From Ariolimax columbianus (taxonomy: Eukaryota > Mollusca > Gastropoda > Stylommatophora > Arionidae), in the NCBI GenBank assembly GCA_036924085.1, contig JAVGWX010000018.1:22983964-23047963 (forward strand): a stretch of 64,000 nt of DNA. The letters run 5' to 3'. Under the pieces are notes generated by a model. That model was given only the letters and a program-made list of their open reading frames with translations. It was not told the origin of the DNA and made no database searches. How positions within the stretch are numbered: the first letter of the stretch is position 1; each line of letters begins with the position of its first letter. The position numbers and the translations under genes are program-made. This document shows, in pieces, positions 37,171 to 48,417 of the stretch.

Positions 37171-38290
37171 CCGGAGCAAGAGAGTTTAGGGCAGGGGTGA
37201 TGTAGTTGACGACTCAGAACAAAGGTACCTGAATGCGTGCCAAGGTCACTCACCGTCTCAACAAAGGAAAACGGGGTTGGGGCAACGAATGTGGACAGGT
37301 AGGAACGGATTACTGGCGTTCCGATTTGAACAGTGGGGGGGGGGGGGGTGAGTAACAGACGGGATGGCAGCGGAGCTTGCTGTGATAGATGAGTGACAGG
37401 TGTTCAGAGTAATTCGTTTCAATAACGACTGAATAGAGCCATCCCCCTGAGATCTATTGGTCAGCTCTGATACTGCTTGAGTGTATATAAATTGAGACAA
37501 AGTTTAGCTCAACAGGCTGGATGGAGAGGGGATGAGAGCGAATGAGAGACTGTAGATAGGAGTCCGTTTAGCTCAACGATTTGATAGAGGAGCGATTGAT
37601 AGACTGTTGTACGAATGTTAGTGATAGAACAGGATCGCTCAAATGGGTGTGTGTTTTGTTTTAATAGATAATCTGAACGTATATTGTAAGCAGGAGACAT
37701 GGTAAACGAGGTATGTCCAGATCGCCCGTCTAAGGGGATTTGAGTGAGAGTGAGAAGTAGTTTCTAATAAGGTGTGTTGAGGACGCAGTTAGGGATATGT
37801 GTGTGTGATGTGTGTGCCGCAATAGAACTGGGGTTTGATAGTGGGGAATTCCATCAAGAGCTAATGCTTAAAATTTCCGCTTTAATTAATATTTATAATA
37901 ACATATATATAATATAGGAATAATTTAGTTAAGATGATATGTATTGTATTGTGTTTGTTATTTCACTACTCATTTTTCTGGTATGAGTATTATATAATAA
38001 ATATGCCATCTGCTGTGTGCTATATTATTTGCAGTGTGTGGTCAGGAATGATGTGGATGAGTGTGATAATGTTCTAAGTTAGAATAACCCTAGGGCAAAA
38101 TGTGGGATCTACTACAACAGAGCTGATGTGACGGAGACGCGGGCCAACTCGCCCTAAACCAAGATACATACAGAGCTGCGGTGGCGGAGACTACGCTTTG
38201 TAATGAATATGTCATAAAGTCATAGAAATTACAAGGACAATGACTTTAAAAAAAGCAATGTTGTTATCTCAAGCTCTCTGATGAGTTCTT
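37171..38290. other. Long stretch with little recognised
   Basis: About 1.1 kb with no gene. It contains a G run at 37336-37348 and a diverged copy of the 53-bp LINE-tail unit near 38115-38185. Confidence 0.4.
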
Positions 38291-38292
38291 AA

Positions 38293-38627
38293 ATAATAAC
38301 AATAGTAATAATAACAATAGTAATAATAACAATAGTAATAATAACAATAGTAATAATAACAATAGTAATAATAACAATAGTAATAATAACAATAGTAATA
38401 ATAACAATAGTAATAATAACAATAGTAATAATAACAATAGTAATAATAACAATAGTAATAATAACAATAGTAATAATAACAATAGTAATAATAACAATAG
38501 TAATAATAACAATAGTAATAATAACAATAGTAATAATAACAATAGTAATAATAACAATAGTAATAATAACAATAGTAATAATAACAATAGTAATAATAAC
38601 AATAGTAATAATAATAATAATAATAAT
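38293..38627. repeat. 15-bp minisatellite
   Basis: About 21 nearly perfect units of ATAATAACAATAGTA, then ATA repeats. The minus-strand poly-Leu frame is an artefact. Confidence 0.97.
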
Positions 38628-39090
38628 GCTCTCTACAATGTGCTACGGTGCTGAGACATTGACAATAGCAAAATCACTGAAAGAAAAAAATTGAGAGTGA
38701 CCCAGGGCTCTATTGAAAGAAGCTTGATCGGAATCACTCTCCGGAAATAAAGTATGCAGAAACTCCACAATTCTGACATACGACAATTGTCCCTGGTGAA
38801 TGATGTGGTAATCCATGCAGACAAGGCTAAGCATAGATGAATTGGTCACATGTTGCGACGAAACGATGGTCGATGGAGCACTGTCACAGAAATCTAGTAC
38901 CTCATAGGTAAAAAGCGATCGAGGGGAAGAACTTCAATGAGTTGGTAAGACGCCCTTGCTGTACGCAACAACATTCAAGATGCCTCTGGAGGAGTGCTTA
39001 CCTCCCACTAGACTTCCGTGGCCCAAGACAGGGTCAACTGGAAACAAAGTTTGGACCTACAGCGGTATTGAGGAATGTGTCATGAGGATG
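38622..39090 (+). pseudogene. LINE reverse transcriptase C-terminal fragment
   Basis: Frames give CYGAETLTIAKSLKEK, RVTQGSIERSLIGITLR, IGHMLRRNDGRWSTVTE and KKRSRGRTSMSW, the post-RT region of BovB-like LINEs. Several stops and frameshifts are present. Confidence 0.7.
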
Positions 39091-39124
39091 AAGATCGTGA
39101 TAATATTAATAATAATACGTTTAG

Positions 39125-39640
39125 ACGACCAGGTGCCGTCTCATCGAATGATTATGCCTGTGACCACGTCTGATCGCTGAGTTCCAGGCGGCCTGCAGTT
39201 TTGTTGGGAAGGGAACGATCGGTTTCAGCCAGGCGTTGCGCAGACAGTCCCTGGAACGTCTCCAGGATGAGCAAGGTCTCTTCTCGTCATTACGACTAGC
39301 CGGATAATCTGGTGGGCCGGAACATTCCTGGGGAATGCGAGCCCTATGGCCGAAGTGGGACGATGGTTGTCTATCGTCGACGCAATGCCCGGGAGCTGAG
39401 TATGCATGACTACCTCAGTGTTGGAAATCAGATCGTGCCATTGGATTCAGAAGATTGCGTAGGTTGAAGATCTCGAAACGCTGCCGATCCCACTGCAGTA
39501 TTTTCCAATTCACGGAACCGTACAGGAGGATTAGAAAAACACAGGATGTGTAGATACGGTCCCTGGTCTCCAGTGAAAGCCTCCGCTTGGACCAGACTCT
39601 GCAGAGCGAGCTCATGAATGAAGCCGTCCGGCCCATCCCT
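39125..39640 (-). pseudogene. LINE reverse transcriptase C-terminal fragment
   Basis: Minus-strand frames give RRLSLETRDRIYTSCV, LLYGSVNWKILQWDRQRFE, then NVPAHQIIRLVVMTRRDLA. This is another post-RT LINE segment, facing away from the fragment at 38622. Frames are broken. Confidence 0.65.
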
Positions 39641-39684
39641 AGGGTGATGTCCCGACAGCTGCGCGCGTTGGATAATTATCTGAT

Positions 39685-40035
39685 ATTCAGGTAGACGAGC
39701 GCATGAGCTGCAGAGGTCAGCGACCCATAGCTGACTGCTAGAGTCAGGGCCATCGAACCAGAGCTGCCAAGATCCTTCTGAACCTCCACGCGGTGATCCT
39801 GGATAACATTCTGCAGCAGGGCAGACTGGCTAAGGAGAAGGGATCGAAGAGGAAATGCTAACCCGGTACTCAAAAAATGCTTGTTGAAGTCGGATGTGTT
39901 GGACTGAAAGGTGCAAATATCGCAGTCAAGATGTAAACCACGACAAACGCATTCCGTTCTCTGAATTACATTTTGTTACTTAAGCCCTTTTCACGGTTTG
40001 GTAGCTGGAGATTGAAAACGAATGAAGCCAAGCCA
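39685..40035 (+). mobile_element. SINE-A, near full length
   Basis: Plus-strand copy from GCATGAGCTGCAG through AACGAATGAAGCCAAGCC. It has small substitutions only. Confidence 0.8.
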
Positions 40036-40149
40036 ACCCAAGCCATATTTAGATAGACAAATTTATTGGTGGCTGAGTTGTTCACGAGGATGCTCGACAC
40101 AGTGGCTCTGTTACTATTCGCGGGCAGAAGGAGTTAAATGTAGACCAAT

Positions 40150-40878
40150 GAACAGTCATTCACATGGGAAGATCAAATATGAAACATGATGGGAGTGAAA
40201 AATATTAGAAAGATAGAAAAGGAAAGGGACCTAGGTGTTTTAATAGATAACACATGTAAGGTGTGAGAGCAAGCCCAGGTGAAGAAGGCTACTGTAATGC
40301 TTGGTAGGATTAACAGAAACATTACACATCGAAGCAAGGAAGTGATAGTCAAACTCTATAAATCATTGGTGATACCTAAATTGGAGTACTGTATTCAGGT
40401 GTGGAGTCCTTAGCACAGAGTGGATATAGATATGATAGAAAGGATACAAAGAACAGGTGCAAAAATGATTGTGAAATTCCAGAATTGTAGCTATGAGGAG
40501 ATACTTAGAAAAACTGGTCTGCAGTGTCTATAAAAGAGAAGAATTCGAGGTGACAATACAGGATTATAAATTAATCAATGGATAGAATAAATTAGACTAT
40601 AACAAGCTCTTCAAACTTCATCCGACTACAAGAACTCGTGGGCAAAGCTTCAAATTATTTAAAGGCAGTTCCAGATTGGATATTAAGAAACATTTTCATT
40701 CAGAGAGTGCTTGGCTGCTTGTAATGCATTGCCACAGGATGTGGTGGAGGCGGGTCAGTTAATGCATACAAGAATAGATTGGATGATCACAGTCATTTTT
40801 TAAGTGGAATTAACTGGTTGTATATAGACTCGGTAGAGTCTTCTAAGCCAGTATAATGAAGTTGAGTTAAGTTAAGTT
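40150..40878 (+). pseudogene. CR1-like LINE 3' fragment
   Basis: Frames give KERDLGVLIDNTCKV, HRSKEVIVKLYKSLVIPKLE and KNHFHSE-type segments of the CR1 tail seen at 5377-7494. Several stops are present. The 3' end carries the hairpin at 40827-40840 and a (TTAAG)n tail. Confidence 0.8.
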
Positions 40879-41196
40879 ACAGACTGCCATAACATACTTT
40901 TTTACAAGCTTTATTTAACTTGACATGACCGTTGTCCTCGCGTGGATTTCTGTTTCTCCTATGTCAAACAACACTCCCATAACCTTGAAAGCAAATAATT
41001 GTACACAGACTCTACTCGTGTGACCTGTTAATCTGTCAAATCTTGAGTACAAAAACAAAACACAAATTCACCAAAGAAAAGCTACAGCACCAATTATACA
41101 CTCATGTAGTCTCAAAAACAAAACAAAAACATGTCTTAGTTTAAATAAAAGCTTGTACCGAGACAATATGTTATTAAAATGTTTACAGAGGAGGTA
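40879..41196. other. Stretch without recognised features
   Basis: No gene or element recognised. Confidence 0.4.
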
Positions 41197-41640
41197 GACT
41201 AACGTCTGGTCAGACAAATCATACTGATCAGACATGTTAGTCAAGGTCAGGTAAAACATACTGATCAGACAGACATGTTAGTCATGGTCAGGCAGAACAT
41301 AATAATCAAACCTGTTAGTCAGGGTTAATAACAATATATTTTTCAGATATATTAGTCAGGGTCAGTCAAAACATACTGATCAGACATGTTAGTCAGGGTC
41401 AGACAAACCATACTTATCAGACATGTTAGTCAAGGTCAGGTAAAACATACTGATCAGACAGACTTGTTAGTTAGTGTCATGCAAAACATACTAATCAGAC
41501 ATGTTAGTTGGGGCAGGCACAACATACTGATCAGACATGTTAGTTAGGGTCAGGCACAACATACTGATCAGATATGTTAATTAGGGTCAGGCAAAACATA
41601 CTGAACAGACATGTTAGTCAGGGTCAGGCAATATACATTG
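41197..41640 (+). repeat. Diverged 37-bp satellite, about 12 monomers
   Basis: Opens with AGACTAACGTCTGGTCA exactly as at 8145. Monomers are related to the main array but diverged, with small indels and no 61-bp spacer. It passes directly into family B. Confidence 0.9.
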
Positions 41641-41913
41641 GTCAAGATCCACAGCTCGACTTACCTGTAGCCCTCCTTGAAAACGGGCTGTCCTTGTCAG
41701 CCTGGCTAACGAGATGGGGGAATCGACGTAGTAGTGAACGTCACACAGATTAAGCCAAGCACGGCATAACCGCCCGGAGGACCCCCGTTGACTTTCCTCA
41801 GCATACATGTAACGAAAGCTACTACAACGCTACTTAACGTCCTTTTCATGATGCACAAAAGAGTGAACCTACTCATTGTTGGCGTTCACAATAACAACAA
41901 CAACAACAACAAA
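41641..41913 (+). mobile_element. Family B element body
   Basis: Full body from the GGTCAAGATCC-type start to the (AAC)n tail at about 41890-41913. Together with the array before it (41197) it forms a compact composite unit of about 717 bp. Confidence 0.85.
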
Positions 41914-42066
41914 ATATTAACTTATTTAAAAGAATGAGAACACTCGATTAGGCCTTGGTCGCTATGTTACACCAGAGTGACCTGACCTTGATGCTAGTCC
42001 CCTCTTTCAAAAATGTTACGAATTTGACGACAATCATAATTTGTCAATAAAAAAATGACAACTCAC

Positions 42067-42172
42067 CTGTTTTATTCTCGACATCATGGAAAATATGCAG
42101 GCCAATTAAAATAGCGGTAGCCATGATAGACACAATCAGCAGAACTTTTCTTTTCAACAATATCCTGATCAT
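42067..42172 (-). CDS. Candidate first coding exon, type II membrane anchor
   Basis: The minus strand has ATG at 42172-42170 in a fair context (A at -3), then 35 codons encoding MIRILLKRK, a hydrophobic stretch VLLIVSIMATAILIGLHIF and HDVENKT. It ends at a strong splice donor, ACAG followed by GTGAGT (42066-42061). An upstream in-frame stop confirms this as the first Met of the frame. A short basic tail followed by one membrane segment is typical of Golgi type II enzymes such as glycosyl- or sulfotransferases; that function is inference only, as the catalytic part is not visible. The rest would lie at lower coordinates, past the repeats. No homologous exon was recognised in this window. Confidence 0.42.
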
Positions 42173-42257
42173 GATGGAGGAAGAAGAAAGGGAGACGATG
42201 AAAATCTCTGTACTGCACACTTGTTGTGCTATGCGCGCTCCTCTGCTTCCAGTGTCG

Positions 42258-42270
42258 AGTTATTTATGAC
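42258..42270 (-). promoter_or_regulatory. Possible TATA element for the candidate exon
   Basis: The minus strand reads GTCATAAATAAC about 90 bp upstream of the candidate ATG, which would allow a start about 30 bp downstream and a 5' UTR of about 60 bp. Support is by position and sequence only. Confidence 0.3.
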
Positions 42271-42865
42271 GCTAGACAAAACGATAAATCAATAATTGTA
42301 GCACTCTCTACACTCTCTAATTCTTGCGCGTGACTTTGATGATACAGCTGTATGGATATAACAGCGGGATTCAGTATAAACTACAGTAGTATCACATCGT
42401 TAGAGCTTAAAAGTATGTGAGTTTGTCTCAGATAGGCAACGTGTCACTTTTTACTAAATGAATCATTTTTTTCACACAACAACCCCGATATAATTACATG
42501 AAGAAAACGCGTTAGCTACAAGGATAACAGCTACGTGATACTTTTATGCAGCGTTCGATATTGTTTTACAAGCTACTAAATGCTACTTTCTGATTGGCCG
42601 TCAGATTGTGTTGAAACTAATACTAGCTACCTATTAGTAGGTTTTCGTGTACATACACGCAACTCGGAGTTCTTTAAAGATATTAGTGACGGAATGACAA
42701 GACAGACATAGTGATTATCTACAGGAGATAATGAATCTGCTTCACATAACCGGTCCCAGCGCTCGACCCAACCCAGATGTAAATTGGCATTTAACTACTG
42801 CAGTTACAGTATACAATACAGCGAGGAAGGATGACTGTCATCCGACATTTTAAAATCTAAGATGT
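42271..42865. other. Stretch without recognised features
   Basis: No gene or repeat recognised. If 42067-42172 is a real first exon, this is its upstream region. Confidence 0.4.
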
Positions 42866-42869
42866 CAAA

Positions 42870-43270
42870 ATGTCTATAATGTCCAGTTCTGAGTCTGAAG
42901 ATCTTTGTCTGTCCATCATTTCTAAGTCTCCCTATGCTGTCATTCTCTGGCTGATATTTTTTCTGCTGGTCTTCTCATTCCGTACTCATTGGTCGTTTTA
43001 TGAGTGTCATTGTTTCTAGATAACACTGTGGATGATGGCTCTGTGTTGCGCCACTTCTGGCTATTGCAGGCTCATCACCCTTCTCGTTTCCCTGGATCCT
43101 ACAATGGGCCAAAACTTCTGTAAGACTAGCTCTGTTTTGTTTTTGGGGACAGCAACTTGATATTTTACCATGATCCATGTGAGAGTCCATTTTGTTTGGG
43201 GTTGAGATGGCTGGGAGTACGCCCCTTGAGTCTGTTAGATTCACAGTTTTTTCATGTTTCTGTATTGACA
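42870..43270 (-). pseudogene. RNase H LINE fragment
   Basis: Minus-strand frames hold LAHCRIQGNEKGDEPA, matching the PSHCxIxGNExADxLA end of RNase H with the catalytic Asp region altered, then TLIKRPMSTEWEDQQKK and IFRLRTGHYR. It has stops and frameshifts. Confidence 0.7.
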
Positions 43271-43375
43271 CTGATAATCATAGTAATCGTTTTGATATCA
43301 AGTTAAAATTATTACTTTGATATGAAGTATCACATTCGTAGTTACTGAAACCATAACAAACATTGAGGCGAGGGT

Positions 43376-43770
43376 AACCAAACATCACCATAGCACTCGA
43401 ACATCACAAGAATACCCGAACATCACCAGAAAATCCAAATATCACCAGAACACCAGAAATCACCAGCACATCACAAGAACACCCGAATATCATCAGAACA
43501 TCACCAGAACATCATCATAGCACAAGAACACTCGAACATCACCAGAACATCACCAGAACATCATCATAACACCAGAACATCACCAGAACATCACCAGAAC
43601 ACCCGAAGATCACTAAAACACCCGAACATCCCCACAACAACCAAACATCATCTACACACCCGAACATCACCAGAACACCCGAACATCACCAGAACACCCG
43701 AACATCACCGGAACACCCGAACATCACCACAACAACCAAACATCACCTAAACACCCGAACATCAGCGTGC
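43376..43770. repeat. Irregular minisatellite of about 19 bp
   Basis: More than 20 imperfect units of the type CACCCGAACATCACCAGAA, with variants and unequal lengths. Confidence 0.85.
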
Positions 43771-43878
43771 CTTCTAAACAACAACTGATATTGACATATG
43801 TATATCAACTCAGTGCTACCAATGTCAAGCGTTGTCATTTTGCAATAAACAGAAAACAAAAATGTCAGCGTCTGATAT

Positions 43879-44238
43879 CTTCTTCTTCTTCTGCGTTCGT
43901 TCTCAATCTCCCGCTACCAAACCCTGAAAGGGCTTAAGTAGCAGAATGTAGTCCAGAGAACGGAATGCGTTGTGTCGTAGTTTACAGCTTGACTGCGATA
44001 TTTGCACCTTTCGGTCCAACACATCCGACTTCAGCAAGCATTTTTTGAGTACCGGGTTAGCATTCCCTCTTCGATCCCTTCTCTTTAGCCAGTCTGCCCT
44101 GCTGCAGCTTGTTTTCCAGAATCACCACGTGGAGGTGTAGAAGGGTCTTGGCAGCTCTGGTTCGCTGGCCCTGACGCTAGCAGCCATCTATGGGTCGCTG
44201 ACCACTGCAACTCATACGCTGCTCAGCGTCTTGATCCC
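43879..44238 (-). mobile_element. SINE-A, full length with 13-bp TSD
   Basis: The best-defined SINE-A copy: 360 bp with its GAA tail (TTC on this strand) at 43879-43891. It is flanked by perfect CAGCGTCTGATAT at 43866-43878 and 44239-44251. This fixes both ends of the element and its orientation. Confidence 0.9.
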
Positions 44239-44299
44239 CAGCGTCTGATATGAAATTTCTTCCAACGGTCATTGCTGTCACCAGGAAAGATGGAATGTA

Positions 44300-44680
44300 G
44301 ACGAAGATGCGGCACATTGAATGAGTTGATAGCATCCACAGCTAGGGCTGGAATCAGGATCAGCGAATGAGAGCTAACCAAAACTCTATTCCGCTTCCAA
44401 ACGACGGCGCTGGAATACGGCTGCACCAGTGAAATCTGTCTAAGGGAATAGGGATCGCAATGGGAACAAACTCAGTCTCCAAAATAGCCACCTGAAATCA
44501 GATGTGTCGGACCAAAAAGTGCAGATATCGCTTCCTCTCTGTAAACTATGACACAACGTCACAACATGTTGTTCAAGAGGAACGCCGAAGAAGAAGAAGC
44601 AGAAGAAGAAGAAGAAGAAGAAGAAGAAGAAGACGAAGAAGAAGAAGAAGACGAAGAGACAGAATGAGAAATGGAACATT
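44300..44680 (+). mobile_element. Diverged SINE-A (A2) with long GAA tail
   Basis: Plus-strand copy with the core GGCTGCACCAGTG, TCTAAGGGAATAGGGATCG and the end TGTGTCGGACC through AACTATGACACAACG. A (GAA)n run at about 44585-44660 is the expanded tail. Confidence 0.7.
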
Positions 44681-44689
44681 CGAAATTTG

Positions 44690-44995
44690 ATAAGAAGGAA
44701 CTTGCCCTTATGTTGATTACACTATCATACAGAAAATAAAATGGTTTGATCATCTCACGAGAATGTTGTCTGACCAACTCCCCCTTCATCGCTTACAACA
44801 CTGAACCTTCCGGCTACAGGGCACGGCCGAGGCCATGAGTCAGATGTTAATCTGACATACGAGCAATCCTACACGGATACAGGCTCACAACAGAAGCAGA
44901 ACACATAGCACAGGAAATACTACTTAAGCACACCACGACACTGAACGGCACAAGTGCATGGAATCTGAACTTATATGAATATCTGCAATGAGACA
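44690..44995 (+). pseudogene. LINE C-terminal fragment
   Basis: Frames give IQKIKWFDHLTRMLSDQLPL, then YRARGRGHES. The end corresponds to the end of the fragment at 301-603 (CACGACACTGAACGGCACAAG against CACGTCGCTTAACGGTGCAAG, shortened here to their similar parts: CTGAACGG and CTTAACGG). Frames are broken. Confidence 0.6.
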
Positions 44996-45579
44996 ACATG
45001 CACCCTTCAACATTCAAAAGCGAAAAAAGAGCCCTAATTTGTGGGAGGGGGAGATGGGCGTCTTTAAACTGTTAAATTGTGTAAAGAGTGAAAGACCCTC
45101 AGATACGCGGGGCTACAACAACACAATATCTGATTGAGGACCTGTCTTTGTTGAACGCTACATGACGAATGAAAACGACTGACGTCACGGCTAGAGCACA
45201 TTGAACGGCAAACAACTTGGGCCAAAAAGGATTTAACACTTGGCTGACCAATTCCTTACCTCGCTGAATTACCTTCCCGAACGATAAGTTTTTTTACGCT
45301 GGATAGATTAAGTTACTTTATTATTTTGGTTCCTTTTCGCTCTATATAAATCGTCGGACCATCACTCTAGATTGCTTCCTTCCAGGAAGACTGTGTCAAA
45401 TCCCTCTTGTAGCAACTGGTCGAAGTTGTTGACCAATACACAACTTTATTTTATGAATCATTGACGACATTTTTGAAAGGTCACAGTAGAAGATTGCTAC
45501 TTCCTTCCTACAGGTCAGATATCTGTAACCGACTAATACGCACACATTTATTATACATACACTATTAAATTAAAGATAT
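44996..45579. other. Stretch without recognised features
   Basis: No gene or element recognised. Confidence 0.4.
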
Positions 45580-45735
45580 ACTGCTGAAGTCGGATGTGTC
45601 GGACCGAAACGTGCAAATATCTCAGTAAAGCTGTAAACTATGACACAAAGCATTCCTTTCTCCGGACTACATTCTGCTACTTGCAAAGCTCTTTTCTGGG
45701 CTTGGTAGCGAGAGATTGAGAACGAACGAACGACT
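45580..45735 (+). mobile_element. SINE-A 3' fragment
   Basis: The last 150 bp of SINE-A, from GCTGAAGTCGGATGTGTCGG to GAGATTGAGAACGAACGAAC. 5'-truncated. Confidence 0.75.
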
Positions 45736-45879
45736 AAGAAGGAGATATCAAAGATATAAACGATATAGTTATATCCAGTCGCAGTTAAACTGTATATGTG
45801 CTTTGCAACTAAATCAATGTTTTTGTTAAACATGTTTGTGGCTGTTATGCTGTAGGTAAACATAACAATTAAAACACAA

Positions 45880-46430
45880 AAAAACTATTAACTTGGAGGT
45901 TCATAATTCAAACACTACATCTATTAAACTGGAGAAAAACAACAATTAAAACACTAACACTGATAAACTGGATGTAAACATCAGAGCTAAATGTACTAGA
46001 ACTGTTAATCTGGAAGTAAACATCACAGAAAAATGTACAAGAGCTGCTAAACTAGAGTAAACATCACAGCTAAATCTACTAGAACTGTTAAACTGGAGGT
46101 AAACATCACAGCTAAATCTACTAGAACTGTTAATCTGGAGGTAAACATCACAGCTAAATCTACTTGAACTGATAAACTAGAGGTAAACACCACAGCTAAA
46201 TCTACTAGAACTGTTAAACTGGATGTAAACATCACAGCTATTTGTATTTGAACTGTTAAACAAGAGTTAAACATCACAGCTATATATATTTGAACTGTTT
46301 AACAAGAGGTAAACATCACAGCTAAATCTACTAGAACTGTTAAACAAGAGGTAAACAGCACATCTATATGTATTTGAACTGTTAAACAAGAGGTAAACAG
46401 CACAGCTGAATGTATTAAAACTGTTGTTGT
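45880..46430. repeat. 42-bp minisatellite
   Basis: About 13 units containing GTAAACATCACAGCTAAAT and ACTAGAACTGTTAAACTGG. The first units are most diverged. Related degenerate units occur near 47940-48060. Confidence 0.85.
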
Positions 46431-46449
46431 TGAATGCCCATAACGGAGT

Positions 46450-46940
46450 AGTTCATGACCTTTAGGTCAGCAACCCATTACTGACTGCTTGCATCGGGGT
46501 CAGAGCTATCAGGACTTTTCTCCACCTCCACTTAACGGCCCTGGAAACAGGCTGCACTAGTCACTAGTGTAGTCTGGCCAAGGGAAAGGGATCGCAGTGG
46601 GAAGGCAAACCCCAAACTAAAAAAAGCCAGCGATCCTTAATAACAAGCTACAATAGGGCAGACTTTCTATGGAGAACGGATCAAAGATGGCAGGCTAACT
46701 CGGTACCTACAAATGTAATGCTAAAGTCGGATGTGTCGGACCGAAAGGTGCAAATATCCCAGTCAAGCTGCAAGCTACGACACAACGCATTACGTTCTCC
46801 AACCAATACCCTGCTTCTTGGAAAGCTTTTTTTGGAGCTTGGAAGCGGGAGTTTGAGAACGAACGAACGAAGAAGAAGTGGAAGAAGAAAAAGAAGATGA
46901 AAAGAAAAAAAAGAAGAATAGAAGAAAAAAAAGGAAGAAT
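46450..46940 (+). mobile_element. Diverged SINE-A (A2) with GAA tail
   Basis: Contains the core CCTGGAAACAGGCTGCACTA, GTCTGGCCAAGGGAAAGGG and the SINE-A 3' part from GCTAAAGTCGGATGTGTCGG. An A- and G-rich tail (GAAGAAGTGGAAGAAG) follows from about 46862. Confidence 0.75.
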
Positions 46941-46974
46941 GCCCACGATGAATAACTTTACTCTTTTATGTGCA

Positions 46975-47885
46975 TGCAAATGGCGTAAAAGTGGCGGGTT
47001 GCAGTATCCTCCCCCACATCACGAGCGTGCTGGTGAAGGTGGACTGGGGTTCTCCAGGCGGTTTTCCTAGGCTTGACTTCAACTGCGCACCGCTCACTCT
47101 TCTTTCTTTGCGTTGAGGATCTTTTGGTCCTGCTATATCTGCAGGCCAGTCGCCATGATGAAGTCTTCACCAGGTCGGAGCAGCTGCCTCACAGCTTTTG
47201 TCTCAGCTCCGCACCCTCTGGCCAGGTCTGGCATTTAATTTCCCTATAGATTGGGCATTCCTGTAAAATATGTACAGGGTTCTGGCGTCCTGTTGCACAA
47301 GGGCACTCATCGGTATGTGAGATCTTCAGTCGGTATAGATGTTGTAGTAGTCTGCAGTGTCCAGCTCTCAGACGAAATAAGGTAGTTTGTTGATTTCTTT
47401 TGAGTTGGTGAATTGGGTCTGGTGTACTGTTTATGTTTCTGTCTTCTCTCCATTGGTGTATATTCTGATTGTATATACTGTATGGTACTCGATGATCAAA
47501 TTGTGCCTTTTTGCTGCCATCTTTTGCCAGAGCGTCAGCTCTCTCGTTTCCCGTGATTCCGCAATGGGAGGGTAGCCACTGGAGCGCTATTGTTGAGGAT
47601 CTCTGTAGTTTTCCTAGTTCTGCTCTGATCTCTGATAACAGTGGTTCGTTGTTTGTTTTTTGTATTGTCTCTAATAGTACTCTGTAGTCTGTGAATACAG
47701 CTATTTTTGTTGGAGGTTGCCATTCTGTTTGAAGTATTCTCAGTGCTCGCTCACTAATACGAGAATCACGTTGATCCCCAACCCTATTAGCCAGGCTGCC
47801 ATGAAAACAACCCGTTTTCAGAGAGACCCTACATGGAAGTGAGTTGAAGGTCTTGGCCAGTGTATTTTACATGACCCTGACTTAA
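46975..47885 (-). mobile_element. Family B element interrupted by a LINE
   Basis: The 3' part of family B lies at 46975-47098 and the 5' part at 47748-47885 on the minus strand. The 5' part continues into one or two diverged 37-bp monomers (to about 47925), as in the larger composite units. The interruption is 47099-47747. Confidence 0.75.
47099..47747 (-). pseudogene. 5'-truncated RNase H LINE inserted in family B
   Basis: Minus-strand frames give QTEWQPPTKIAVFTDYR, LQWLPSHCGITGNERADALA, LFRLRAGHCRLLQHLY and DECPCATGRQNPVHILQECP, i.e. the second half of RNase H and the zinc knuckle. It is flanked by CGCTCACT at 47091-47098 and 47748-47755. The 3' end is short and A/G-rich. It is truncated, so inactive. 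Confidence 0.85.
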
Positions 47886-48417
47886 CATGTCCAATTAGTA
47901 TACTATACAACAAAATACACTAACACTGGCAAGCTGAATAAATCCGTCACAACTACATACACTGAATTTGCTAGATTAGAGATATCCATCATAGCCACAT
48001 TCGCTAAATCTGCTAATCTAGTGATACATTAGCGTCGACGAGTTCACTCACCTTTAAACCGGAGATAAATAAAACAGTCGTTGAACTAAGTTGTGAAAAA
48101 ACAGAGCGGAGCTTATCTGCCTGAGTCAAAAGTTAAACCTTTTCCGAACTAATTGAAGCATACACTACAATAACCTTCACTTTGAGATTAGAGGTGCACT
48201 AGCGACTGTCACTGGTTATATGTGCAAGCTTTATTAGTGATAGTAATCGAGTCGGGCTCACATTCCATTATTTGCAAGGTCAAGAAATGGTAAGCATAGA
48301 AACAATATAACAGCCTCACGCCGTAGGGTTTGGTTCGGATCTCAATTTTGATAAAAAAGTCTCCAAACTTCATAAAATAATTCGCACTTTATCTGAAGAT
48401 GTAACTATTTAAATAAG
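47886..48417. other. Mostly unrecognised stretch with satellite relics
   Basis: Diverged 37-bp monomer sequence to about 47925, then weak relatives of the 42-bp minisatellite near 47940-48060. Nothing recognised after that. Confidence 0.4.

Noticed and set aside
38264..38602. Poly-leucine protein of 112 codons
   Set aside because: Reading of the 15-bp minisatellite.
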